Positions 38,201 through 50,700 of a stretch of DNA of 64,000 bases are shown here, in pieces. How positions within the stretch are numbered: position 1 is the first letter of the stretch; the number at the start of each line of letters is the position of its first letter. The DNA comes from Liolophura sinensis (Eukaryota > Mollusca > Polyplacophora > Chitonida > Chitonidae). Below the pieces are notes generated by a model. The model made no database searches and was not told the DNA's origin. It worked only from the letters and a program-made list of their open reading frames with translations. Both the position numbers and the translations under genes were made by a program. Location: NCBI RefSeq assembly GCF_032854445.1, contig NC_088306.1:18075764-18139763 (forward strand), read 5' to 3'.

Positions 38201-38466
38201 GGGGGCCTCCGTGGCTCAGTTGGTTAGCGCGCTAGCGCAGCGTAATGACCCAGGAGCCTCTCACCGATGCAGTCGCTGTGAGTTCAAGTCCAGCTCATGC
38301 TGGCTTCCTCTCCGGCCTTAAGTGGGAAGGTCTGTCAGCAACCTGCGGATGGTAGCGGGTTTCCCCCGGGCTCTGTCCGGTTTCCACCCACCATAATGCT
38401 GGCCGCCGTCGTATGAGTGAAATATTCTTGAGTACGGCGTAAAACACTAATCAAATAAACAAATAA
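38201..38466 (+). repeat. Family A SINE, full length, with target duplication
   Basis: Used here as the family A reference. Head with box A (ccgtggctcagttggttagc) and box B (gagttcaagtccagc); body (cgtatgagtgaaatattctt); tail caaataaacaaataa. The duplication atgatgcatgag flanks it at about 38189-38200 and 38467-38479. Confidence 0.95.
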
Positions 38467-38480
38467 ATGATGCATGAGGT

Positions 38481-38690
38481 AGGGTGTTTTATGCTGTACT
38501 CAAGAATATTTCACTCATATGGCGGCATCCAACATTCTTGTGAGAGGAAACCGGGAAGAGCAGGGAACCCCACAACCATCTGCGGTTTCCTCGCAGATCT
38601 TCCCATATATGTCTAAAGAGGAAACCAGCACGAGGTGGAGTTGAACTCCCGGCGAGCCATTCGGACATGGAGGCCCCGGTTAATGATAAG
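38481..38690 (-). repeat. Family A SINE, diverged
   Basis: tgctgtactcaagaatattt through gacatggaggcccc. It lies tail to tail with the full-length copy at 38201, forming an inverted repeat. Confidence 0.8.
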
Positions 38691-38764
38691 TGATGGTAAG
38701 GTTCACAACATGTCAGTGTAGTGAGCAAAATGTATTGAGAGTTTTCCCCTAAATGACACAGGAT

Positions 38765-41700
38765 TCAGACTTCTTCCATGATCATTGTTGACACTTCCCT
38801 TGATGCGTCTTTGCGTGTTTTCCGCCTGATAAATGTTGCTACAAACTGCACAATGCCATGAAGGTGCACCCTCTGTAGGAACTTGAGGTACATCTGCTTG
38901 GTGTTTTGACTCGCCTGAAAAACAACAACAAAAGAAGTAAGCAAAATGAAGACTGGAAAAACAGCAAAATCAGGAGAACTGTAAATGTCAGGGCAATTCC
39001 AGTATTCCAACCAAAACTTGTATGTTTAGATTTTTATGTCATACTGAACAATTTTTCGGTCACGTGACGAGGAGGTATTTGTGTGTGTACATACACTGTG
39101 TCTTCTTGTCTATGCTGCCAAATTGCTTCTGCCAGCGAATATCATGCCGAAGACACCAGACGTGACACCCACCCAGTTACATTACACTGACACCGGGCCA
39201 ACAAGTCCTGTTTCCTTGCTTTAATCTCTCAGTGCTGAGTGTTGCAACAAGTAAGTTTTTTAATGAATTTGGTTTGACCCCACCTGGGTTTGATCTTCGG
39301 TCTCCTGACTTCAAGGAAGGGTGCTCTAATCATTTCGCTACCGCGTTAAATAAAAATCTTAAACACAATTTTGCAGTTGTGGGGCATCATTCCCTATATG
39401 CTTAGAATACATATGAATGTTTCATGTAAGCAACAGCTATCTAACAGTAAGGTTTCCAACATGCACTACCTGTACTGCTGGCTAGAAAAACATTCTATGT
39501 AAAATGGAAACCCTGATTGCATTGCAAGTGCATGTAGTAAAGCATGTCTTTTCATCAGCAGATTTATTTATTTATTTGAATGATGCCATACTCAAGATTT
39601 ATTTCACTACGACGGCAGTCAGCATTAGGACATCTGTGGGAGGAAAGTGGGCAGAGCCCTGGGGGAAACCCACAACCATCCACACACTGCTGGCAGACAT
39701 TCCCATGGACGGCCAGAGAGGAAACCAGCATGAGCTGGACTTGAACTCGTAGCGACCACCTTGTTGGGAGGTTCCTGGGTCAATGTGCCATGCTGGCGTG
39801 CTAACCCCATCTGCCACGGACCCCCTCTCCCCCCCCCCCCCCCCACCATCCCCGAAGTAATGTCTTACCTTGATGGAATTAGGGTGGACCACACTTCCTT
39901 CTGGCTGAGTCTGCAATGACAGAAACACAACACATCTTATACAAGTCTAAACAACTTTTGAGAGAAAAGCCTTCTTGCTTTGCTTCAAAAACAAATTCAT
40001 CGATCATCTTGACCTCCGAAATTTGATGGAGCGGACATGATACGAAGACAGAGTGGAATAACTGGCACATTTTTATTATTGGTATCCGACATGTTTGATA
40101 TGCTAAATACCCCATCGCTGGTGCAGACACACTAGGAAGATTTATAGAAATTTATACGTCTATACGAAAAAACTGTGTCCCTGCAACGTACTCCGAGAAA
40201 CTTGACAGTCTCAAATTCTGAGTACTTCAACCCACATCATGACATTATAGTAAGTTAAAGTGCATGCATACACCAAATTTCAAAATCAGCCCTGTAAACT
40301 AACCTCCTGTAAGAACTGCGCCACAAACCCCAGCAGGCTCTGGTGACTATGAATGGAGAGGCACGCACTGGGATGAGGAACATCCAGGGCCTGGATGACC
40401 TCAGGGTCAAAGGTGAATGCCGCTGACGGACGGGATGACTGGAAGGCTTTGTACTGCCACAGAGACGTAGCAAAGTCCGTGATGTATAGATTCAGGTCAT
40501 CTATCTGGCTCAAGCCGGTCTCCTCAGCTGTCACATTGAGATGCTGTAGTGATGATTTGAGCTGGTCGAAAGCCGTTTTGTACCTGTAGAAACAAGGCAG
40601 AAAACAAGCAAGTTTATATTCTGTGCTAAACTTACAAAACCATGCCTCAAAATCATTTCCGATCTTGATCTGACGGGACACAAAAGTAATCCGCACACAC
40701 AATTCAGTCAAAATCTGACAATAAACATGTAAACCTAATGGAGAGCAAGTCCAGCACTGTTTGATCTCCAAAATTCTACAAATTCTACTAGATGATATTG
40801 TTTCTAGACTGTATTCAACAGGAAAATTGAGTAGAAACCTACTACAAAAGCTTAATTGCATTCCTAATGAGAAAACAAACACCAGTTTAAGAAAAACTTT
40901 ATCATTTTTGTTTTGCTTAAGGTTATACCTAGTCATATTTGGAGGCTACTGTTATAGAAGAGGAAACAGAACAAAGTCCCTGAGATCTGACTTGAGTTAT
41001 TTCTTTCCTGTATCTCGAATACAACAGTCTAAAACCGGGAACAAAGTAATCCCAATACATATATTTCAAATTCATTTATTTATTTATCTGATTGATCTTT
41101 TACGCTGTATAATATTTCACTATACGACAGCAGCCAGCATTATGGTTGGAGGAAACCAAACAGAGCCACAACAACTGCATGTTTCAAGCAGGACTTCCCA
41201 TGTAGGTCTGGAGAGGAAGCCAGAATGAACTCAAGGCGATTGTATTAGTGTGCCTTCAACACAATTTCTTGGCCCAGTGCACAGTGAAAGGTAAATTCCA
41301 GTAGAGACCATGAAATTCTTCTGTCAGTGATCCCACATGGCCGCGAGAGCAAGTCATCGATGAGCATAAATAAGCTGGCCACTTGGCTTTTATGTCCTAA
41401 TTACTGGCTGGCAACATAATACTCACGAGCATAGAAGACCACAAATCCTGGACGTGGGCATTGCACTCACTCCTAACAACATTCTATATACAACAGAGCG
41501 AGATGGCAGGCAGATCACAGGTATGCTATACTTGGGAAGCTGACACACCTGAAAATATATGTATATTTGAGTAAGAACGCAGGTGATTCATTTTAGTTTG
41601 ATTACCATGAATGTATTTGGCTCATCCTAAAACATTTATTTATACACGGTATTTATTTATTTGGTGTTTTACGCCTTACTGGTACTCAAAAATGTTTCAT

Positions 41701-44700
41701 TTATACGATGATGGTTATGTGAAAACAGGACTGACATAAAATGAATAAAACATCCATGTAAAAAACATCGAAAACTACATATATCCAAAATCACCATTTA
41801 TTTTATGAATAAAATGCAGCCAAGTGTTCATATTCAACGATTCATAAGAATTTGCTTGAAAGATTAAAACAAAAGTTGAAAAAAACATGCTTCATGTCAG
41901 TAGCATCCAGTATTATCAATAATAATTAAACATTTTGACTGCATTTTTGTTAGTCCAAAAAAATATGAAAATAGCTTTTCCACAGTCTTTTCGTCATATT
42001 TTGTTTTGTTTCTTTTCTAGTTTTACTTTAAATTATTTTAGCAGTAATCTAAAAGTTTGTCTTACCCACCTGCTCATAAAAACACAGGATGTAGTTCATG
42101 AGGAGAATGTTATCTGCTTCCACCAGTAAAGCAATGCAGCATATTCTGTCTACGTATTCTATCAATCGCTGGATTGTGTCCCTTGGCAGGAACTCTTCAA
42201 CACCTTCATCAAATAGGCTCATACTGTTGATTGAAAAGGACAGGAGTTAATGCATTATCATGCTAAAAAAATATTCATGACATCTAAGAAATACTGTGCT
42301 GGATAATCATTAGGACTTCTTTAATTAAGATACCTTTTCACAAACTGTGCCCACAAGTTGACACCAAAGTCAATAGTCTTAAGAACATAAATTTACATAT
42401 TTTAACTAAAATTAAAAGGATCTTGGCCTAGTTTTTTTATCGTACATTTGTCATGCGATATTACCGTACCATTGTCCTATATGTGCAATTATCATACATT
42501 AACGACATTTTGGGGAAACTGGGCCCTGATTCAGAAGTACAAGTCATTCCCACTGGGCATCTCGGTCACAAACAGTCGGTGCATGGAGAGAACTACATGT
42601 AAATTCAAAACTTTTGAAACTATTTTATGACGCCATACCCGAGGCGTTTGTCAGGTGAGGTAATGAAAGTGGTGTACCCCTTGAGAACCTGCCTAACCAG
42701 GTTGTATAGGAATAAGTCAACCTATTACTTATACATGACCATTTCTTTGTTCATCACTGTGAACTTATATTTCACTTATGCAACAATGGACAGCTTTAGA
42801 GTGGGAGGAAACCGGTCACAGCCTGGGGAAAACCCACAACCATTGGAGATTGCTGACAGACCTTCCCAAAGAGGAAGCCAGCATGAGCTGGACTTGAACT
42901 CCCAATGACTGCACTGATGAGAGACTCCTGGGTCATTGCGCTATGCTGGCACACTAACCACCTCGGCCACCATTGGGAGGTTTAAATGTGAGAACTAACA
43001 TTACTATCACACAAATAACAAGCAACAGAGAAACAAAGAAGAACTCTGTCATCTATAGGCAATAAATGCATGTTGTGGCCTTAGGTCATGTTGACTTAAT
43101 CAAGACCCATGTACCAACTTTTGCATGCCAGTCGAGGAAGGTTATGTATTACAAGTAAGAACTGACTATTTCCTCTTGCTGGTCCCATCCTCCTGTAAGC
43201 TGTTCTCATCCTCAGACTGGGGCAGGTACCTCCTCCACTCCACCAAGCAGTAGTTCCTCAGCAGACTGGTCAACGATACAAGCACCTGACACTGCAACAA
43301 CAACAAACACACAGGTCAACTCAACAGCTTGAGTGCTGTGTAGTGTACAAGATATTGTACTTCACCTGAAACTGGATTTGTAAAAATGCATTTTCAGGAG
43401 CACATAAAGGCCATAAAATAACAGTTTTGATACTTAAGTCTTTCTGAGAATTAATCAAATTTCCCCAAAATACTCTGAAGTGGCCACGTAAGGTGGATGA
43501 ATCCATTAGAGCCAAGCAAAACGTATCAGTTGAAAAACGCTAAACTTTACGTCAAATACATTAATCATCTAAGGTCTCAAAAATGTAAACATCATATGTA
43601 AAGTAAACAAAATAATTGTATAAGAGTCCGAAGAACAAAGCCACACTGTGATTAATTTATGCAGTCTACAGCTGTTATGCTGGCACCCTGGCCTCCATGT
43701 TTTTCTGTCTCAATTTAGCACCCAACACCTTCTCTAGTTTACTCGATTTACTTTTGACTGCGAAATATTATCATTTTAAAAATTTAGAGAAAACAAATAA
43801 AACATACAAATTTTTTTTTATTAGTCAGTCCCACAACAGCTACACTATAAACCAGGGCCATATCTAGAAAAACAGTAAAGGCTCTGATCTCAAACTTCAA
43901 TGGTGACAATGTGACTGTGCATAAGTAAATTTTCAAAATGATGCTTTCTAAGAAATTTTAAGTCTGTGAAAGAAATTTACATGAAAACTTAAAAATTTTA
44001 TTGCTAAACCATCATACTTTTGTTTAATTTACTTCTTAATTTTAATACCGGTAGTTTGGGCAGCCAGCAGCCAACTATCGCCACAAAAAGACTTAAAACA
44101 CAGAGATTAAAATATACTTGTAATGTAATGAGAAATAACACTCATATTTATATTGATGTTCATGCTGAAGACCAGACCTAAGTCTCAGCCACCTATGATA
44201 AAGTAAAAGAAAGCTAATATGTGAAGTAAAGTTCATCACACAAATGAAAATTATGCATTAAAATACTTTCATTTATTTTTTCAGATTTTTTAAAGTGTTG
44301 AATAGTAAGGTGGGCTTTATGAGCCATACTGATGGTATCTAGGAACTCTGACGTCACATCACCTTTTTTTCCTGATGTTCACTAGAAGGAAAGTATTTTT
44401 AGGAACAGTATTTCAGTACCGTTTCACTCAAGGAGAGATATTCCAACATTCAGTGTCGTGATTAGAGTTGGAAAAACTTCCTATGACATCAGAGTTCCTA
44501 AACCCTGATAGTAAGGTCCATAAAGCCCACCTTAGAGTTCAAATGTTTGAACGTCTTTCACCCTTTTCACGAAAATCTAAAGAAATAAATGAAAGTATAT
44601 TTGCACATAGTTTTAAGTGGTCTATTTAGTGATCCCTACTTCAACTTTTAGAGGTCTTCATCTTTAAAGACAAACGACAAGCTGTTGCAATTCCCTCCCT

Positions 44701-47700
44701 CTGCAAAATCTCTAGTATGTGTAAAACAAGTCTTCTTGGTACGCACAAACATTTGAAGGTATATGTCTGCTGGTATTATTCTGCTCTTCAAGTCACAATT
44801 TTTTTTAGGTTTAAAAATTTTTAAATCAACTTTTCGTAACTTTTCTCGGAAGTAATGTCGCCTAATGGCACTATAACGTAAACATCAACATTAGCTTTTA
44901 CAAAAAAAGGAATGCGACTTAGTGAGTTTTGTGAAAGTGATCACTGGTGTACGTATGAGTGTGTATGATGGAATAGCAAACAGATCCAGAGACTTTAACC
45001 TCTACAGATACATGTATCTTCTACATGTATCATGTCAATATGATTTTTTTTTTTTTTTTTTGATTGGTGTTTTACACCGTACTCAAGAACATTTCCCTTA
45101 TACGACGGCGACCAGCATTATGGTGGGTGGAAACCGAGCAAAGCCCAGGGGAAACCCACGACCATCCGCAGGTTGCTGGCAGACCTTCCCACGTACGGCC
45201 GGAGAGGAAGCCAGCATGAGCTGGACTTGAACTCACAGCGACCGCATTGTTGAGAGGCTTCTGGGTCACTACGCTGCGCTAGCGCGTTAACCGACTGAGC
45301 CACGGGGGCCCCTCATGTCAATATGGTTTTGTGGGTGGTGGGTGATTAACTTACCTTAAAATAAACAGATGAACTGAAAAACAAACATCGCAGTGGCTCT
45401 AGCACGGTTTCTTCTAATCCTGAAACAGAGCGAAAAAAAGGAGACAAACCCCACTATTATAATGTAACAATTAACAGAATGACTGAAAGAGTAAGAGTTC
45501 GGTGAGTTTCTCTACAAAAAGGCCTGGTATGTTACACAAAAACAGGTGGAAAGGGGGATAAATTTCGAGAGGAAGACGATGGATTAGGAAGGATAAATTT
45601 CAATGGTTGTTCAGTTTTAGGGGATTTTCTTCTACCAAAACAGACATACAGGTGTCCCCTTTTCAGAGATAGTTCTACAGGTAACTTTACTTTCCTTATT
45701 TTTTGTGAAGTGATTTTGACACTTTTAACAGTTCCCTGGGCTGCAGATGATATCTGGGACAGAAATGCAGCACACTCGTCAGATCATGTGAAAGAAACCA
45801 TCAACCTGTTGCAATTATGTTGCAATTTACTAGAAAATCAACTCCTTTGCCCAACAAATATTTAAAATTGTGTAGCCAATGGAAGTCTAGGAAAATGTTT
45901 TCAAGCCTTTTTTAAAAGTTTGATACATTTACATGCTCTACAGAGTGCCTGTACCGTACTTACTTGAAAAGGGACACATCCTGTACCTCGCTATCAGCTC
46001 AAATATATGACGTTTGTAATCCTGACCATTCCACGAAATTAAATATTTCTCCAGAAACCTTTCACATGCTGGGATGCCTTCCTGTAAAGATACAAAACAA
46101 ATTATCAAAAACAATGGCAATGTTGGTCTGATTTCCTGAAACTCAAGCTTTTTAAGGGATTAGATGATTCATGAAACGTAACTGATAAACAGTGTTTCTA
46201 AACGTTCAGTGTTCATGAAGCTGATGATACGGAAATGATATGAAAATTTGGGCACACTGTATTAGCTGAATTGTTTTACTTCACATCTACATAACAAAAC
46301 GTGAGTACAGGGACCAGCTGACTGATCTGACTTTTCAATATGATTTAGGCTCTGCATTTGACCCCCTGTGACAACTTTTTTCACCAATAGGGATCCCTTC
46401 AATTACAAACAGGCTGGCTCCTCAAAAATATATCCATTAAAAGAAAAGACACCAGACCAGATGTATATATGCATCAATAAAGCATCCCACATAAAGCATC
46501 CCCACATAAAGCATAGAGTATCCCCACATAAAGTATCCCCACATAAAGTATCCCCACATAAAGTACCCCACATAAAGTATCCCACATAAAGTATCCCATA
46601 AAGTATCCTCACATAAAGTATCCCCACATAACATATCCCACATAAAGTATCCTCATATGAAGTATCCCCACATAAAGCTTATAAAGCCAATCTTTTTATT
46701 TCTGTGATGTTGCATAATCGAGATACTCAGTTCAAAGTTAGCAAAATCCTACACGTCATCAATTTGAACCAATCAGGCATGAGTTACTTCTCTAACCCCA
46801 GAACGCACCTGCTAGAGGATGTTAGAGGCCCCATATTAGAGAAACGGGGAAACCCGATATCACATCACACATACCTCAGACTCATATGGACAAAAGGTCA
46901 GGTTTCCCTAACATGGCGCCTCCCACTCTTTGTAAGAATTCCAGATCTGATCTGCAGAGTTGCCAAGCTCATCAGAATAAAATTTCTGTGTCTAATTAGG
47001 TTTATTTCTTCGAAATAATTATAGTGAAATTATTTCTTATCTTTCCTATTGAAACCAAAAGACAATGGTAAACTAACCTGAAGAAAGTTTGAGTATTTGA
47101 TGACTAAGTGGAGCAGTTGCTCTTTCTGCTTCACAGCTGTCACATCTGGACTGTTAATAAACTCTGAAATAAAGAAAACCCGTTAGCCAGTTATCTGATC
47201 CTATTTAAGTTCATATTTTAAAGCTGCACTGAGGGATATTTCACTAGTTAGAAAGCAATCTGGTACATGAGGGGTGGTGCCTGAATTGCTGTTTGCTATA
47301 ACCTAATGAGCCTCTCGACAATAAGTTGCCGCTGAACCAAAAGGATTCTAGTCTACATTTTCAAGGGCTAGCCTTAAAATGCCTTAGGACATTTCTCTAT
47401 GGTGTCTCCTAGTAGGACCTGTTTAACAAAACTTCTGTAGTTAGTTGGCTAAGGATCATTTAGATGACTACCGTAAAGTTTGTTACAAAAATACTTGACT
47501 CAGCCGATGCACAAAAGTGACTCTGAAGCTTTTTTGCCGGTCAGGTGGCCACTCTGCAGCAATCTGATTGGTTTAAACAATGGATATAATGGTTAAACTA
47601 GCTTCCAAAATATTAATCATTTAAATCACTAAGCATAAATCATACATCGAAAGGTCTGTCAGCAACCTGATGGTCGTGGGTTTCCCCCTACAGGTTGCTC

Positions 47701-50700
47701 AATTTCCTCCCACCATAAAGCTGGCTACCTTTCGTATAAGTGATATATTTGTGAGTGCACCATAAAATTCCTATCAATAAACTAAAAAAATAAATAAACT
47801 AAACATAATCAGAAAATGGTGATAACGTACTTTTCATTTTTGTTTTTAACAGTTTGTAAACAGCAGCCGATAGCTCTCACAATAGAAAGTTCAAAACAGA
47901 TGCATTTTGAAGGTTTTATGAAAATGGCACTTTCATGTGCCGAAAGAAGCTGATTCATTTCTGTTTTTCTTCAATCAACAAATAAACTGTTTGAAAAATG
48001 AAGCACATAACGAAGATATTCTACTGTGTTGACACCAGAAGGTTTTGAAGACCTTCAGAAACACATGTACATGTCGTCGTCTTTACTGACCTTCCAGTAG
48101 GGCATGTTGTAACCACATACTGAAACGGGCTGCTGTCGTTCTGCTGTGTTGACAAGACACCACGTGCTGTAATAAGGGGTTCTGAAGTACTGCAGCGATC
48201 TGACCAGGCATCTGTGTAGGGAAGAAAAGTGTTTCCAAAACAATAAATAGTAGCTGAGAACAAGTACTCCTGAGCCTGCACGTTCAGCAAGGTTAAAGCA
48301 AGTAGCAGTAATTGTTTATTTATTTATTTTTGTGTTTGGTGTTTTACGCCATACTCAAGAATATTTCACTTGTACGGCGGTGGCCAGCATTATGGTGGGA
48401 GGACACGGGGCAGAGGTTGGGGGAAACCCACGACCAGCTGCATGGTTGCTGGAACATCTTTTCACTTACGGCAGGAGAGGAAGCCAAGCAGTAATTGTAA
48501 TCTCATGGCAATAAGAAAGGTAAAATCATCAAAATAGGACCATTACTCCAATACTTACTTGTTTATTTTTTTATTTGACTGGTGTTTTACACCGTACTCA
48601 AGAATATTTCACTTTATAAGACAGCAGCCAACAATATGGTGAGAAGAAAGTAGGCAGAGCCCTGGGGAAACCACAACCATCTGCAGGTTGCTGACAGACA
48701 TTTTCATATACAGCCAGAAAGGAAGTCAGTTGGACATGAACTCACAGTGACAGCATTAGTGAGAGACTCTAAAAGTAAAAGTGTAAATCTAACGGGTTGC
48801 TTGATTAAACTTGGGGGTAAATTTACCACATCGAAGCAAGGCTTTTATACATTTTCCTTCTTCCAATACTGAAGAGGTTACGTGAAATCAGATTTATATC
48901 ATTTTTGTGGAAGTTGTTCCTTGAAATATAATTCTTTTACTACTGCATTCCCATGTAACTTTGATACATACCTCGATTCTTTCCAGGTTCTCCACCATTT
49001 CCGTGAAGTCTTTGATGTGAGAAAATGGGATGGGTGTCCTGTGGAAGTGCAGGATCAGGGCTTCTGCCTCTGGCCTTGCCTCCACGTCTACACTCGTGCT
49101 CACTGCAGGGATCTCCAACCTCACTCGCTTGGACGGCTGGAATATATTTAATCATACATCAAGGTGAAATATCACAATTTATATCAGAGACAGAAGTGAT
49201 GTATGTTATCACATTTTACATATATTATGCCACTTTATGCCATTATAACTTAAAAAACATCATTCCCCTAAAATATTAATGTTCCAAAAAATGGCATAGA
49301 CTTGTGAATGTGGTCCAAGGTCAACAACAGGTAACACTTTATCCATATCTATGAACACTAGTATTTCAAACTTTTCAACTGTCTCCGCAACCAATATTTT
49401 GAAACATTCTAAGAGAACTATCAGGTGTGGAGAAATCATTTGCTCAGTTTTACGAATCTTGCATCATTAGTAACACAAATGAGTCATTTTAGTGTCATTT
49501 TCAGAATAATTGTAAGCCTAATTGCACTGCTTAAAAGAGTTTAAAAAGAGTGCTTGAAAATGTTGAATGCCACCTATAATTTAGCATCTTTCAAGAGACA
49601 CATTGTGTTTTAAATTCATCGTCTTTCACTTCACATAGAGGTCTACTGCCCCTTATAAGATTTAAGATTTCCGTTAGGTCTGATGGGATATGTCAGGTAG
49701 GAATCCCCTTATGTCAGAGGGAATTCCCCTTACATCAGACGGAATTCCCCTTACATCAGACAGAATTCCCCTTACATCAGATGGAATCCCCATAACATCA
49801 GACAGAATTCCCTTTACATAAGCTGGAATTCCCCTTATGTCAGATAGGTTTTCCTTATGTCAGATGGAATTCCCCTAAGATGACACAGAATTCCCTTTGT
49901 CAGATGGGATTTCCCTTATGTTAGATGGAATTCCCCTTATGTCTCTTAAGTAAGCCAGCTAAGATGACTGCCCTCAAGATCTACAACAAGCAACAGTTTC
50001 TCTTTAACTTGTACACGTTTTAAATTCGTCAACATACCTGACCTTGTATTCTAATACAAATATAGTATCTTATCTGAAGTTTGGTACCTAAAAACGCGCT
50101 TTTAGAAGCACATAATGACCTTAAAATGACACTTTTGATGTCACTATTTTTTCTGATAAGAAATTAATCAAACTTGAGATGGGTCACTGGAAAAATGCCA
50201 AACTCTGGGTGAAATATAAATATTTATATGTTAAAAAAAAAAAGATTAACCAAAGACTTCCCACGCGTCACTGCTCAGAGAGCACATAGATGGATGACAT
50301 AATACATGGCTTCTTTAAATTGTACCCTGGCAGAGCTTGTCAAAGACTTGTTGGCCCTCAATCTTGACGTATCCATATCAACACTGATTTCCTCTATGGA
50401 TCGATTCTTTTCCCGAACACGACGAATGGCAGCTGCCCACTGAACATCAACCGAACGGAACAATATCTGTAAGAAAAAGCAACTAAGACAACTGAAACAA
50501 CAAAGAATAGGTCCATAGTACAACTCAAGAATATGTCAACCATGAAGGAAATGACGGCAAAAAAAAAAACAAAAAAACGTCTGCAAATACTTCTTTTATT
50601 TATATGAACTATTTACCTGATTGGTGTTTACGCCGTACTCAAGAATATTTCACTTATATGACAACCAGCATTATGGGTGGGGAGGGGCTGGATGAACCAG

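Larger units (their letters stand above)
36697..38764. other. Presumed CENPI 3' UTR / downstream region
   Basis: No coding sequence I can support. Unique AT-rich sequence to about 37680, then a 42-bp-unit repeat and a pair of oppositely oriented SINEs ending just 3' of the CENPI stop. Confidence 0.45.

Noticed and set aside
38201-38290. tRNA gene
   Set aside because: The box A and box B segments belong to the tRNA-derived head of a SINE; there is no plausible full cloverleaf with an anticodon arm and 3' end.
45964-45987. Alternative donor at ag|gtacag for the CENPI exon at 46081
   Set aside because: It gives the wrong phase for the next exon. The donor caa|gtaagt at 45963/45964 keeps the frame and the conserved PFS segment.
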